A stretch of DNA of 64,000 nucleotides. Origin: UBA1952 sp965246785. Lineage in GTDB: Bacteria > Bacteroidota > Bacteroidia > Chitinophagales > Chitinophagaceae. Position numbers and translations under genes: made by a program. Each line of letters begins with the position of its first letter. The stretch's first letter is position 1. The stretch is from positions 248,001 to 312,000 of the forward strand of contig CBDFFM010000032.1 in the NCBI GenBank assembly GCA_965246785.1. Reading direction: 5' to 3'. Positions 37,296 through 45,315 of the stretch are shown here, piece by piece. The notes below the pieces were generated by a model. It had not been told where the DNA came from. It did not search any database and worked only from the letters and a program-made list of their open reading frames with translations.

Positions 37296-37729
37296 TTCCG
37301 GTCATCTTCATTGATACGAATGTAATTCTGGATGTGCTGCTTCAGCGTGAACCGAATGCAGCTTTTGCGGAGCAGGTATTGAAAGCTGCAGAGTCTGGAC
37401 AGGTACAGGGTGCAACTTCGTCATCAGGTTTTGTGAACATGATATATATCTTGGGCACAAATAAATTGCCTACAGAGCAGATTTCAGGACTCGTTTTAAA
37501 GCTTCTAAATTTTATTCAGATTCTTCCTACACTCGGGCCTGTTTTTGCGGCTGCTATGGTTTCCGGATTTACAGACCTGGAAGATGCGGTACAATATCAC
37601 ACTGCACTTCAAGCCGGAACGGTTCGGGCTTTCGTGACTGCTAATACTAAGGATTTTAAAATGGCGCTGCCGCAGCTCCCCGTTATGACTCCGGTCGAGT
37701 TCATGTCTTCTGCAATTAATCAGCCTTAA
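37292..37729 (+). CDS. PIN-domain toxin, predicted ribonuclease
   Basis: A 145-residue PIN (VapC-like) nuclease. The first acidic residue is D8 in FIDTNVILDVL. The distal part has GFTDLEDAVQYHTAL (second and third acidic residues) and the family VTANTKDF. The gene starts with TTG at 37292, overlapping the antitoxin stop. The target RNA cannot be predicted. Confidence 0.88.
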   Translation: MIPVIFIDTNVILDVLLQREPNAAFAEQVLKAAESGQVQGATSSSGFVNMIYILGTNKLPTEQISGLVLKLLNFIQILPTLGPVFAAAMVSGFTDLEDAVQYHTALQAGTVRAFVTANTKDFKMALPQLPVMTPVEFMSSAINQP

Positions 37730-37732
37730 GAC

Positions 37733-38497
37733 ATGCAACCCCGCGAATCCCGCCCCAAACCCCTCCGCCTCATCACAGGCCGCAACCCCGTAGCCGAAGC
37801 CCTCGCCACCGGCGTATCCATAGAAAAAATCTTCCTCCTACGCTCCGCATCCGGCGAAGACATTTCTACTATAAAGCGCCTTGCCGCCCAACTCAACATC
37901 CCGCTCACGCAAGTGCCGGCGGAGAAGTTAGACCGCTTCACTAAAAGCAATCATCAAGGCGTAATAGCCCTTGCGGGCTTACTCCAATACACGGAACTGC
38001 AGGACGGCATCAGTCATGTTGTAGAAAGCGGCGCGACGCCATTACTCATCATGCTGGATGGCATTACGGACGTGCGCAACATCGGCGCAATAGCCCGTAC
38101 GGCATGGTGCTGCGGCGTTCAGGGGCTTACTCTCCCAACGTCTCACGCAGCCACGCTTGGCGAGGACGCGATTAAAACCTCTGCTGGCGCACTCAACAAG
38201 ATTATGCTCCTCCGCACCCCATCCGCGCAGCAGGCGATGGACGTGATGCGCCTGAACGGCATTCAGATTCTCGGCACTGAATTGCGCGCGAGCATTCCGG
38301 TGCATGAGGCGGATTTTTCTGCTCCAACCTGCATCGTAATGGGTGCGGAGGACAAGGGCATTTCTAAAGAAGTGCTGAAGCGCGCCGACACGCTCATCCA
38401 TATCCCGATGGCTACGAAGTTTGATTCGCTCAACGTCTCCGTGGCGACCGGCATGGTGTTGTATGAGGCCATGCGCCAGCGTACAAGCGGGAAGTAG
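37733..38497 (+). CDS. rlmB: 23S rRNA 2'-O-methyltransferase, RlmB/TrmH (SpoU) family
   Basis: A SPOUT-class SAM-dependent methyltransferase of 254 residues. The N-terminal substrate-binding domain (TGRNPVAEAL, KSNHQGVIA) is characteristic of RlmB, which modifies G2251 of 23S rRNA. The catalytic-domain motifs DVRNIGAIARTAWCCG and LNVSVATGMVLYEAMRQ are complete. It starts 3 bases after the PIN gene stop and may be transcribed from the toxin-antitoxin promoter. Confidence 0.92.
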   Translation: MQPRESRPKPLRLITGRNPVAEALATGVSIEKIFLLRSASGEDISTIKRLAAQLNIPLTQVPAEKLDRFTKSNHQGVIALAGLLQYTELQDGISHVVESGATPLLIMLDGITDVRNIGAIARTAWCCGVQGLTLPTSHAATLGEDAIKTSAGALNKIMLLRTPSAQQAMDVMRLNGIQILGTELRASIPVHEADFSAPTCIVMGAEDKGISKEVLKRADTLIHIPMATKFDSLNVSVATGMVLYEAMRQRTSGK

Positions 38498-38509
38498 CTG
38501 TGCCGGATT

Positions 38510-38615
38510 TTCACGGCGGCCCAATTGCCCTATTCTGCGACAGTTTGGCATCCGGCGCTGCATTGGATGACTTGTTGAAAGCTTCAATCCGGCGCATGGC
38601 GTAACAAAATCCGGC
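38510..38615. repeat. Degenerate ATCCGGCG repeats upstream of rhomboid gene
   Basis: Three copies of ATCCGGC(G) in a GC/AT-mosaic spacer between rlmB and the rhomboid gene. Units are irregularly spaced. Confidence 0.45.
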
Positions 38616-38624
38616 GTCAATCAC

Positions 38625-39311
38625 ATGGCTCTAAGGGAAGGTTCTCAGGCTGCGGACTTGCTTGCTGTTTTTAAGCCGGCAAAGGATTATTTCATCACGC
38701 CCATCATCCTTAACCTCAATCTTGCCGTTTTCCTCTTGATGGCGGCAAACGGTGTAAGTATGGCGCAGCCCGACAGCGTTAGTCTGCTGACTTGGGGCGC
38801 GAATTATGGCCCGCTCACCCAAGGCGGCCAGTGGTGGCGGCTGCTTAGCAGTTGTTTCCTCCACATAGGCATCGTACACCTGTTGATGAATATGTATGCC
38901 TTTCTGCTCATCGGCGCGCAGTTGGAGCCGCGGCTCGGCAGGCTGCGTTTTTCCATCGCTTATCTGCTGACCGGCATCATCGCAAGCGGCACCAGCCTTT
39001 GGTGGCACAGCCATACTATCAGCGCAGGCGCATCGGGCGCTATTTTCGGCATGTACGGCGTCTTCCTGGCACTGCTTACCACCGATTTGGTGGAGAAGCG
39101 CAGCAGGAAACAGCTCTTTGCCAGCATCCTCTTCTTCGTCGTTTACAATTTGCTCGGTGGCCTCAAGGAAGGCGTGGATAATGCAGCGCACCTCGGCGGT
39201 CTAATTGCAGGCCTGGCAATCGGCTATTGCTACGTGCCGAGGCTTAGGACGGAGCGGCCCGTGCCGGTAGTTGAAGTGGAAGCGCCGCAGGAAATTCCTG
39301 ATTACTATTGA
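38625..39311 (+). CDS. Rhomboid-family intramembrane serine protease
   Basis: A 228-residue polytopic membrane protease. The catalytic dyad is S147 in GASGAIFG and H199 in DNAAHLGGLIAG. The upstream HLLMNMYAF motif provides the His/Asn of the oxyanion site. Six transmembrane segments are expected. The C-terminus is cytoplasmic and Pro/Glu-rich. Substrates are unknown. Confidence 0.93.
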   Translation: MALREGSQAADLLAVFKPAKDYFITPIILNLNLAVFLLMAANGVSMAQPDSVSLLTWGANYGPLTQGGQWWRLLSSCFLHIGIVHLLMNMYAFLLIGAQLEPRLGRLRFSIAYLLTGIIASGTSLWWHSHTISAGASGAIFGMYGVFLALLTTDLVEKRSRKQLFASILFFVVYNLLGGLKEGVDNAAHLGGLIAGLAIGYCYVPRLRTERPVPVVEVEAPQEIPDYY

Positions 39312-39322
39312 GGCTCCGACCC

Positions 39323-39330
39323 TACATTTG
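39323..39330 (+). promoter_or_regulatory. -7 element of the cobalamin-controlled operon
   Basis: TACATTTG, an exact TAnnTTTG match, lies about 10 bases before the first conserved base of the cobalamin riboswitch, where the leader RNA should start. Confidence 0.55.
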
Positions 39331-39338
39331 CCCTGCAA

Positions 39339-39503
39339 AACGGTTCCTCCGCTTCACGCGGAAGATGAAAAGGGAATGCGGTGCGAATCCGCAACATTAC
39401 CCGATGCTGTAAGCTTCACGAAGCCTCTCTTGCACTACGCCACTGCTTCACAGCGGGAAGGCCGCAAGAGAATGAAGCAAAGTCAGAAGACCTGCCGTTA
39501 GCA
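39339..39503 (+). ncRNA. Cobalamin (B12) riboswitch
   Basis: The conserved aptamer elements occur in order: the 5' strand CGGTTCCTCC, GGGAAtGCGGTGcGAATCCGC, the near-invariant CCCGatGCTGTAA, GCCACTG, GGGAAGGC and the 3' strand AGTCAGAAGACCTGCC. Family knowledge: adenosyl- or other cobalamins bind and shut off B12 uptake or synthesis genes. Here it precedes four genes resembling a surface B12 acquisition system. The following 130 bases to the first ATG would hold the expression platform, which I cannot fold reliably by eye. Confidence 0.93.
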
Positions 39504-39641
39504 AAATTTTTTCGCCGCCTTCGGGAATAAGGGCGCGGATAGAATAGCCTTCGGCGCCGCCGTCGTGCTCCATTCTTCCGTATTCTTTATTGGCTGAGGG
39601 CGGTGATGCCGGGATCGTCACTTTTTGCTCAACACATCAAT

Positions 39642-40651
39642 ATGCGTCAACGCTTACTTACTGTTCTCGCGCTCCTGCCCTTCGCCGCAGGCGCGCAAAC
39701 TATTGCCACTTTTGAAACACCTGCGCTGCCGAAGGTGGACACATTCTTCATCCGGTACAACGTTAACAAGACTACGGATATTGGCCCTAACAGCGGACTC
39801 GCACACTTCCCGCTCTACGTTGATTCTCAGTATAAATCATTTTCCGGCTTCACTTATTCCAATATGACCGACAGCGTAAGCGGCGGCTATGGCAATCAGT
39901 ATTCCGCCCGCGCCGGGCAAAGGCGGTCAACGGCTCTTCCCAGTATGCGGTGGCTTACGGCGATACAAACAAGGTGATTCTGACCGGCATTGCGCAAGGC
40001 AAGAGCGTAAAAGGCTTCTACATCACCAACAACTCCTACGCTTACTATGATATGAAGTACGGCACGCCGCCTTTTTCCAAGAAGTTTGGCGATACGACGG
40101 GCACGCATTCAGGCTTGCCGCAGGGCGCTTACCCTGACTTCTTTAAGGTAGTGATTCGCGGCTACTCCGGCGGTGTGCTGAAGCCCGATACAGTGGAAGC
40201 TTATCTCGCCGACTTCCGTTCGCCGGATTCTACGAAGGACTATATTCTAAAAGACTGGCGCTGGGTATCGCTGCTGAAGCTCGGCGGCGTGGACAGCCTG
40301 CACTTCCGCATGTATTCAAGCGATACGGGCATTTACGGTATCAACACGCCGCTCTACTTCTGCATGGATGATTTTACGACGAATGAAAGCGTAGGCGTAG
40401 GCGGGGATGAAGCTATGCTTGCCGCAAAAGTTTATCCCAATCCTGCTACGCATACGCTGTATGTAGAGGTTTCTGGAACCGAGACGCGGGAGATTGTTCT
40501 ATTTGACATAAGCGGTAGAATGTTACTGGCTAAACCTGTTCTCGCTCAAAAAGAAGAACTAAATATCGCTAACCTGCCTGCCGGCAATTACCTTTTGCAA
40601 TTGCGCAATGCTGCCGGCCAGACCGCTTTTCAACGTATCAGGAAGCAGTAA
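39642..40651 (+). pseudogene. DUF4465-type T9SS-sorted protein, frameshifted
   Basis: First gene under the riboswitch. Signal peptide (MRQRLLTVLALLPFAAGAQ), then a DUF4465-like domain (FSGFTYSNMTDS, YGNQYSARAG). Around 39916-39921 the frame breaks: the remainder (VNGSSQYAVAYGDTNK ...) is read two bases on, as if a single base were missing after GCCGGG. Restoring one base gives about 336 residues with a T9SS type A sorting domain at the end (VYPNPATHTLYV ... LPAGNYLLQLR). DUF4465 proteins recur in Bacteroidota cobalamin loci and may be surface B12-binding proteins. It could be a true mutation or a sequencing error. Confidence 0.82.
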
Positions 40652-40663
40652 TCTCTTTCCGAA

Positions 40664-41659
40664 ATGCCTCGCCTTGCATTCCTCTTACTATTATTTTCGG
40701 CTATCGCCGCCCGCGCGCAATACGCGCCGCAGGCCGGCATAGTCGGAAGTACGGCTATCGCAAAAAGCAGTGGCCAGTTTGTGGCTTGGGCGAACTACTG
40801 TACGCTTAGGCGCGGCCTGCAGCAGATTGGTAACCTTGCCGGTGGCTACGCAAGCCTCGGCGATTCCACCGCGGCACTTGGAGCGCCGGATGGCAATGTG
40901 GTAAGCCTTGGCGATAGCGGCATTGCCGTTTTACAATTTGCGCGGCCCATCACAAATGGCCCAAGCGCTGACTTTGCCGTTTTTGAAAACGGCTTCGTCA
41001 ATAGCGCGAATCCTGAAGAGGCTTTTTTAGAATTGGCATTCGTAGAAGTAAGCTCTGACGGCATCAATTTTACCCGCTTCCCTGCGACAAGCCTTACGCA
41101 AGACACCCAGCAACTTTCGCCGAGCGCCTCCCCGAGCTATACTAATGCCCGGCAGATTAATAACCTTGCCGGCAAGTACATCGGCAATTGGGGCACGCCC
41201 TTTGACCTGCAGGAACTGGCCGGCACGCCGGGCCTAGACGTCAATCGCATCACACATATACGCATCATAGACGCCATCGGCAGCATTGGGCCGGAAGGCT
41301 CCCGTGACGCAGGAGGGCGGAAGGTGAATGACCCGTTTCCATCGCCTTTTCCAAGCAGCGGCTTTGATTTGGACGCAGTGGGTGTGCTTCATGCTGCGCC
41401 GGCTGCCGTCAGGAATGTTGCCGGAACTGCGCGGGTCACGTTCCTTCCAAACCCGGCTGACGACCGCATTGTTGTAAAAACTGGCGAAAAAGCTGCGCAC
41501 GTTTTGCTATCAGACATTACGGGCCGCCGTCTGGCAGAAATGACCGCCGATGGAGAAAGTGCGGCTTTCAATCTCTGTAGCTTGCAGCCGGGCACTTATT
41601 TCATTACCGTTCAAAACAGTGAGGGCGAATTATGGCGCGGCGCATTCTTGCATTATTAA
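40664..41659 (+). CDS. T9SS-sorted cell surface protein of the cobalamin locus
   Basis: A 331-residue exported protein with signal peptide MPRLAFLLLLFSAIAARAQ. The central domain contains GAPDGNVVSLGDSGIAVLQF, DFAVFENGF and FLELAFVEVSSDGINFTRFP, a pattern of 'cell surface proteins' often beside Bacteroidota B12 transport genes. The last 75 residues form a T9SS type A sorting domain (LPNPADDRIVV ... LQPGTYFITV). A role in capturing cobalamin or its complexes on the surface is inferred from context. Its end overlaps the next gene by 28 bases. Confidence 0.82.
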   Translation: MPRLAFLLLLFSAIAARAQYAPQAGIVGSTAIAKSSGQFVAWANYCTLRRGLQQIGNLAGGYASLGDSTAALGAPDGNVVSLGDSGIAVLQFARPITNGPSADFAVFENGFVNSANPEEAFLELAFVEVSSDGINFTRFPATSLTQDTQQLSPSASPSYTNARQINNLAGKYIGNWGTPFDLQELAGTPGLDVNRITHIRIIDAIGSIGPEGSRDAGGRKVNDPFPSPFPSSGFDLDAVGVLHAAPAAVRNVAGTARVTFLPNPADDRIVVKTGEKAAHVLLSDITGRRLAEMTADGESAAFNLCSLQPGTYFITVQNSEGELWRGAFLHY

Positions 41660-42687
41660 TCACTGCTTGCGGTATTGCATCTTGCAAAGACCCGCAAATG
41701 TGCTGTGAGGTCGGCGGCATCAATAAGGGTTCCGTAATAGCTATTTGCGAAGGGCAGTATGGCTCCGGCAACAGCGCCGCAACCCTTTACGACCCAGCCG
41801 GCGGCTATACGCGGGGCGACCTTTACCACGATGCCAATGGTCACGCTATCGGCGATGTCTTTCAAAGCCTCTACAAAGTCTCCGCTACGCAATACCTCGC
41901 TGTCGTCAACAACAGCGACCGTATAGCCATTCTCAACCAGAATTTTTCGGAAATCGGCTCCATCTCTATCCCCAAGCCCCGCTACATCGTGCAGGTGAGC
42001 GAGACGAAGGCTTATGTCTCTACGCTCTACTCCAACAAAGTTTATATCATCAATCCGCAGAGCGGCGCGATACGCGGCATCGTCAACATGCCCTTTAAGA
42101 ACCCGGAAGGCATGGCGCTGGCAGGCAAAAAGGTTTTTGTAGCTACCTGGGATACCGCCGCAGAAAATATCTATCCGATAGATACCGCGACAGACGTCAT
42201 TGGCTCCGCCATCCACATAGACGGGCGGGCGCCGCAGGAAATTCTGCGCGATAAGGAAGGCATGCTCTGGGTACTTTCCGGCAACGACGCGCAAGGTGTT
42301 CAAAGCGTCATTACCCGCGTTAGCCCAGCGGACGGCAGCATTCTCAAAACCTACTACTTCGGCGCGGCGGACGTCCTGCGTCCAACGTTTAATGCTACGC
42401 GCGACACGCTGTACTTCATTGAAGTGAATTACAACGGAGGCAGCACGAACAACGGCATTTTCCGCCTTGGCATCTACGAAGGCGGCCTGCCACCGGCATT
42501 CATCGCGGCAAGCGGCCTGCAATACTTCTGGGGCGTAGGCGTGCATCCGTTGAGCAGCAATATCTACGTCGCCGACCCGAAAGGCTTCACGCAGCGCGGC
42601 ATCGTGCGCATCTACCGGCCGGACGGCAGGATAATGGATTCCTTTGAGACGGGCGTCGGGCCGGGGCATTTTTACTTTGAGCCATGA
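41632..42687 (+). CDS. Beta-propeller lipoprotein, BtuG-like (YncE/DUF5074 type)
   Basis: A 351-residue protein with a lipoprotein signal (ALLITACGIASCKD, lipobox ending at Cys13 or Cys18). The rest is built of repeated four-stranded segments such as YLAVVNNSDRIAILNQNF, KAYVSTLYSNKVYIINPQSG and LSSNIYVADPKGF, the pattern of a seven-bladed YncE/DUF5074 propeller. In Bacteroides thetaiotaomicron the surface lipoprotein BtuG has this fold, binds cobalamin very tightly and caps BtuB. The position directly before a BtuB-like receptor with a four-base ATGA overlap supports the same role here. Confidence 0.85.
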   Translation: MARRILALLITACGIASCKDPQMCCEVGGINKGSVIAICEGQYGSGNSAATLYDPAGGYTRGDLYHDANGHAIGDVFQSLYKVSATQYLAVVNNSDRIAILNQNFSEIGSISIPKPRYIVQVSETKAYVSTLYSNKVYIINPQSGAIRGIVNMPFKNPEGMALAGKKVFVATWDTAAENIYPIDTATDVIGSAIHIDGRAPQEILRDKEGMLWVLSGNDAQGVQSVITRVSPADGSILKTYYFGAADVLRPTFNATRDTLYFIEVNYNGGSTNNGIFRLGIYEGGLPPAFIAASGLQYFWGVGVHPLSSNIYVADPKGFTQRGIVRIYRPDGRIMDSFETGVGPGHFYFEP

Positions 42688-44624
42688 GGTGGTGGCTGGC
42701 GCTGGTATTTCTTTGTCTGCTTACGAATGATGTAGCGGCTCAGCTTACGAGCGATACCTTGGAAGCAGCAGAGGTGCGCGCCCGCCGCGAAATGGACATG
42801 AAAGAGCGCTTCGTGCAGGGAACTTCCGTCACTTCTATTGATAAGAACATCCTGAAAATTTACCGTCAGGAATCGCTGGCGGACTTATTGCTGGCCAATT
42901 CCACCGCCTTCGTCAAATCCACCGGCCTGGCCACTTTTGCTACGCTTAGCCTGCGCGGAGCTTCTGCGGCGCAGTCGGCGGTTTATTGGGAAGGCATTCC
43001 GCTGATGAACGGCGCTACTGGTACCGCCGATATTTCTACGCTGCCCGTTTCAATGCTGCAATCAGTGAGCGTAGATTACGGCGCAAGCGCAGCACTCTGG
43101 GGCAGCGGCAATGTGGGCGGTGCGGTGATGCTGCATGATGACCAGCCGGCCTTCAACGTGGCGCATGCGACGAATGGCGAGGCGCGCCTGCGCATCGGTT
43201 CCTTCGGGCAATTGAGCACTTCCGGTCGGCTCTCGGTGCAGCGGCATCGCGTTTTCATTTCGGTAAATGGCGAAGCTGTGGGGGCTGAAAATGATTTTCC
43301 AATAAAGGATGAGCGCGGCCAAAGCTTCATCACCCAAAATGCCCGGCAGCGCAGCTACAATGCCGCGGCGACGCTTGGCTGGCGGCCTGCATCCCGCGAT
43401 ATGCTCACAGCGCGCTACTGGCAATATGGCTACACGCGGCAGATTCCGCGTGCGCTCTTTGAAGCCCGCTCGGTGAAGGAGCAGGCAGATGCGGGCTTCC
43501 GCGCCATGCTGCATTGGCAGCACGCAGACAAGGCGCTGCGATTCAACAGCTACGTCAAGGCGGCGCTTTTCGGAGCCTATTTTTCTTATGCCGACAGCAG
43601 TATCGGCCTGACGAGCGCATTGCGCAGCCGGCAGGCTTTTGTGGAAGGCGGCTGGAATAGGAAGGTTTATAAGAGCGGGAGCCTCATGCTCTTTGCGCCG
43701 CTGCAATACCTGTGGCTTCCCGATGTAGCGGGACAACCTTCTCAAACCCGCGCAGCCATCGCCGGCGCATTCGCGATGTCGGCGCTGCGCGAAAAATACA
43801 GCCCTTACAACTACCGCCTTCATCCTTCCATTTCTTTCCGGCTGGAATCTTTTGATGGAAAGCTCATTCCCCTGCCTGGCGCGAATGTCGCCTTTGACCT
43901 GCGGCGCGACTTCTCACTTCGCGCGAATGCGCAATACACCTATCGTGCGCCTACGCTGAACGAGCTTCATTTCAATCCCGGTGGCAATCAGGATTTAAAG
44001 CCGGAGCGCGGCTGGAGCTTTGACGGCGGCTGGGAATGGCGGAAGGAACTGCGCTGCAATGCAGTGAACCTGCAATTCCGTCAAAGCGCCTCGGTCTATA
44101 CCCGCTACATTCGGGATTGGATTATCTGGCTGGGCGGTGCTATCTGGACGCCGCACAACCTTGCCGCCGTGCATAGCCGGGGGCTGGAGCTGGATAATGC
44201 CTTGTCGGGCCATAAAGGGCCTCTTCAATGGCGCATTGGTCTGGACGCGGCCTACACCCGCTCCACCGTTACGGAAAGCACGCTGCCCGGCGACAACAGC
44301 ATAGGCCGCCAGATTCCCTATGTGCCGCTCTCTACGCTTACCGGGACGGTGATGCTTTCCCGGAAAGACCTGTCTGTTTTTTGGAATACGATGCTCGCGG
44401 GTCACCGTTACGTTACCTCCGATGAGTCAGAGCAGTTGCCGGCTTACAGCGTCAGCAATCTTCGTGTTTCCTATGATTGGCGCTTACGCAAGTCAACGTT
44501 TTTTACGCAGCTTTCCGTGAATAATATTTTTAATACGCAGTACGCCGTAGTGGTTTACCGGCCAATGCCGGGCATCAGTTGGGCGCTCAGCATTGGCCTT
44601 CGCCTCACAAAAGGCGCGGAATAG
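42684..44624 (+). CDS. btuB: BtuB-like TonB-dependent outer membrane receptor
   Basis: A 646-residue TonB-dependent transporter predicted to import cobalamin across the outer membrane. Signal peptide (LALVFLCLLTNDVAAQ), plug domain (ESLADLLLANSTAFVKS, LSLRGASAAQSAVYWEGIPL, GNVGGAVML), then a 22-strand barrel with ELHFNPGGNQDLKPE and the usual final strand. The length is like E. coli BtuB (614) and there is no SusC-like N-terminal carboxypeptidase-regulatory domain. It is the last gene in the riboswitch operon. Periplasmic BtuF and the BtuCD transporter are not in the window. Confidence 0.9.
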   Translation: MRWWLALVFLCLLTNDVAAQLTSDTLEAAEVRARREMDMKERFVQGTSVTSIDKNILKIYRQESLADLLLANSTAFVKSTGLATFATLSLRGASAAQSAVYWEGIPLMNGATGTADISTLPVSMLQSVSVDYGASAALWGSGNVGGAVMLHDDQPAFNVAHATNGEARLRIGSFGQLSTSGRLSVQRHRVFISVNGEAVGAENDFPIKDERGQSFITQNARQRSYNAAATLGWRPASRDMLTARYWQYGYTRQIPRALFEARSVKEQADAGFRAMLHWQHADKALRFNSYVKAALFGAYFSYADSSIGLTSALRSRQAFVEGGWNRKVYKSGSLMLFAPLQYLWLPDVAGQPSQTRAAIAGAFAMSALREKYSPYNYRLHPSISFRLESFDGKLIPLPGANVAFDLRRDFSLRANAQYTYRAPTLNELHFNPGGNQDLKPERGWSFDGGWEWRKELRCNAVNLQFRQSASVYTRYIRDWIIWLGGAIWTPHNLAAVHSRGLELDNALSGHKGPLQWRIGLDAAYTRSTVTESTLPGDNSIGRQIPYVPLSTLTGTVMLSRKDLSVFWNTMLAGHRYVTSDESEQLPAYSVSNLRVSYDWRLRKSTFFTQLSVNNIFNTQYAVVVYRPMPGISWALSIGLRLTKGAE

Positions 44625-44716
44625 CCTATTTTAGACATAGATAATACACACACGACCCAACCCATCCGCCCCGCAGGTCGTCTTGTATTCTGAACTTAAG
44701 TTAACCGATTCAATAG

Positions 44717-45292
44717 TTGTCTTTAGCCTTGGCATATAGTGTTCCCGGTCAGGCCGATGAGCTTCAGGAGCTGATCCAAGGGTGTGCGCGTAATGAGCGT
44801 GCGTCGCAGGAGAAGATGTATCGCATGTTTTATACCCGGATGATGGGCGTAGTGCGGCGCTACATTGACCAGCAGGAGCAGGCAGAGGAAGTATTGAACA
44901 ACGGCTTTTTGCGTGCTTTTCAGAAGGTTTCGCAATACAACTTTCAGGGGTCTTTTGAAGGATGGCTGCGCAAAATCGTTTTCCATTCCGTAAGCGATTA
45001 TGTGAAGAGCAATGTGCGGTATAATGAGAATACGGTGCTGGTGGAAAAGGACGAGCTGGTGCACAAAGACCATGCGGACAGGCTGTATTACAATCAGCTC
45101 CTCCAATTGGTGCAAGGGCTGCCGGACGCGACGCGGGCGGTATTCAATATGTATGTGATGGAGGGTTTTTCGCATAAAGAGATTGGGAAGATGCTGAACA
45201 TATCGGAAGGGACATCAAAATGGCACTTAAGCGAGGGGCGCAAGCAGTTGAAGAATAAGATTGAGAAGCTGGAGTTGCATTTTAAACACTAA
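44717..45292 (+). CDS. ECF-type RNA polymerase sigma factor
   Basis: A 191-residue sigma factor. Region 2 spans QEKMYRMFYTRMMGVVRRYI to LRKIVFHSVSDYVK; region 4 is the helix-turn-helix GFSHKEIGKMLNISEGTSKWHL. The start is TTG at 44717, with no in-frame ATG nearby upstream. The next gene begins 23 bases later and encodes a membrane protein with an N-terminal cytoplasmic segment that could control this sigma factor. This arrangement is common in Chitinophaga-like bacteria. Confidence 0.9.
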   Translation: MSLALAYSVPGQADELQELIQGCARNERASQEKMYRMFYTRMMGVVRRYIDQQEQAEEVLNNGFLRAFQKVSQYNFQGSFEGWLRKIVFHSVSDYVKSNVRYNENTVLVEKDELVHKDHADRLYYNQLLQLVQGLPDATRAVFNMYVMEGFSHKEIGKMLNISEGTSKWHLSEGRKQLKNKIEKLELHFKH

Positions 45293-45315
45293 AGAAATTT
45301 TATCCGAGCTATACG

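Noticed and set aside
39500..39641. A defined terminator or sequestering stem in the riboswitch expression platform
   Set aside because: Several GC-rich pairings are possible and none is clearly best by eye; folding software would be needed.
41656..42669. 337-codon open frame antisense to the propeller lipoprotein
   Set aside because: The sense frame has a lipoprotein signal, blade repeats and a coupled ATGA overlap; the antisense frame has none of these.
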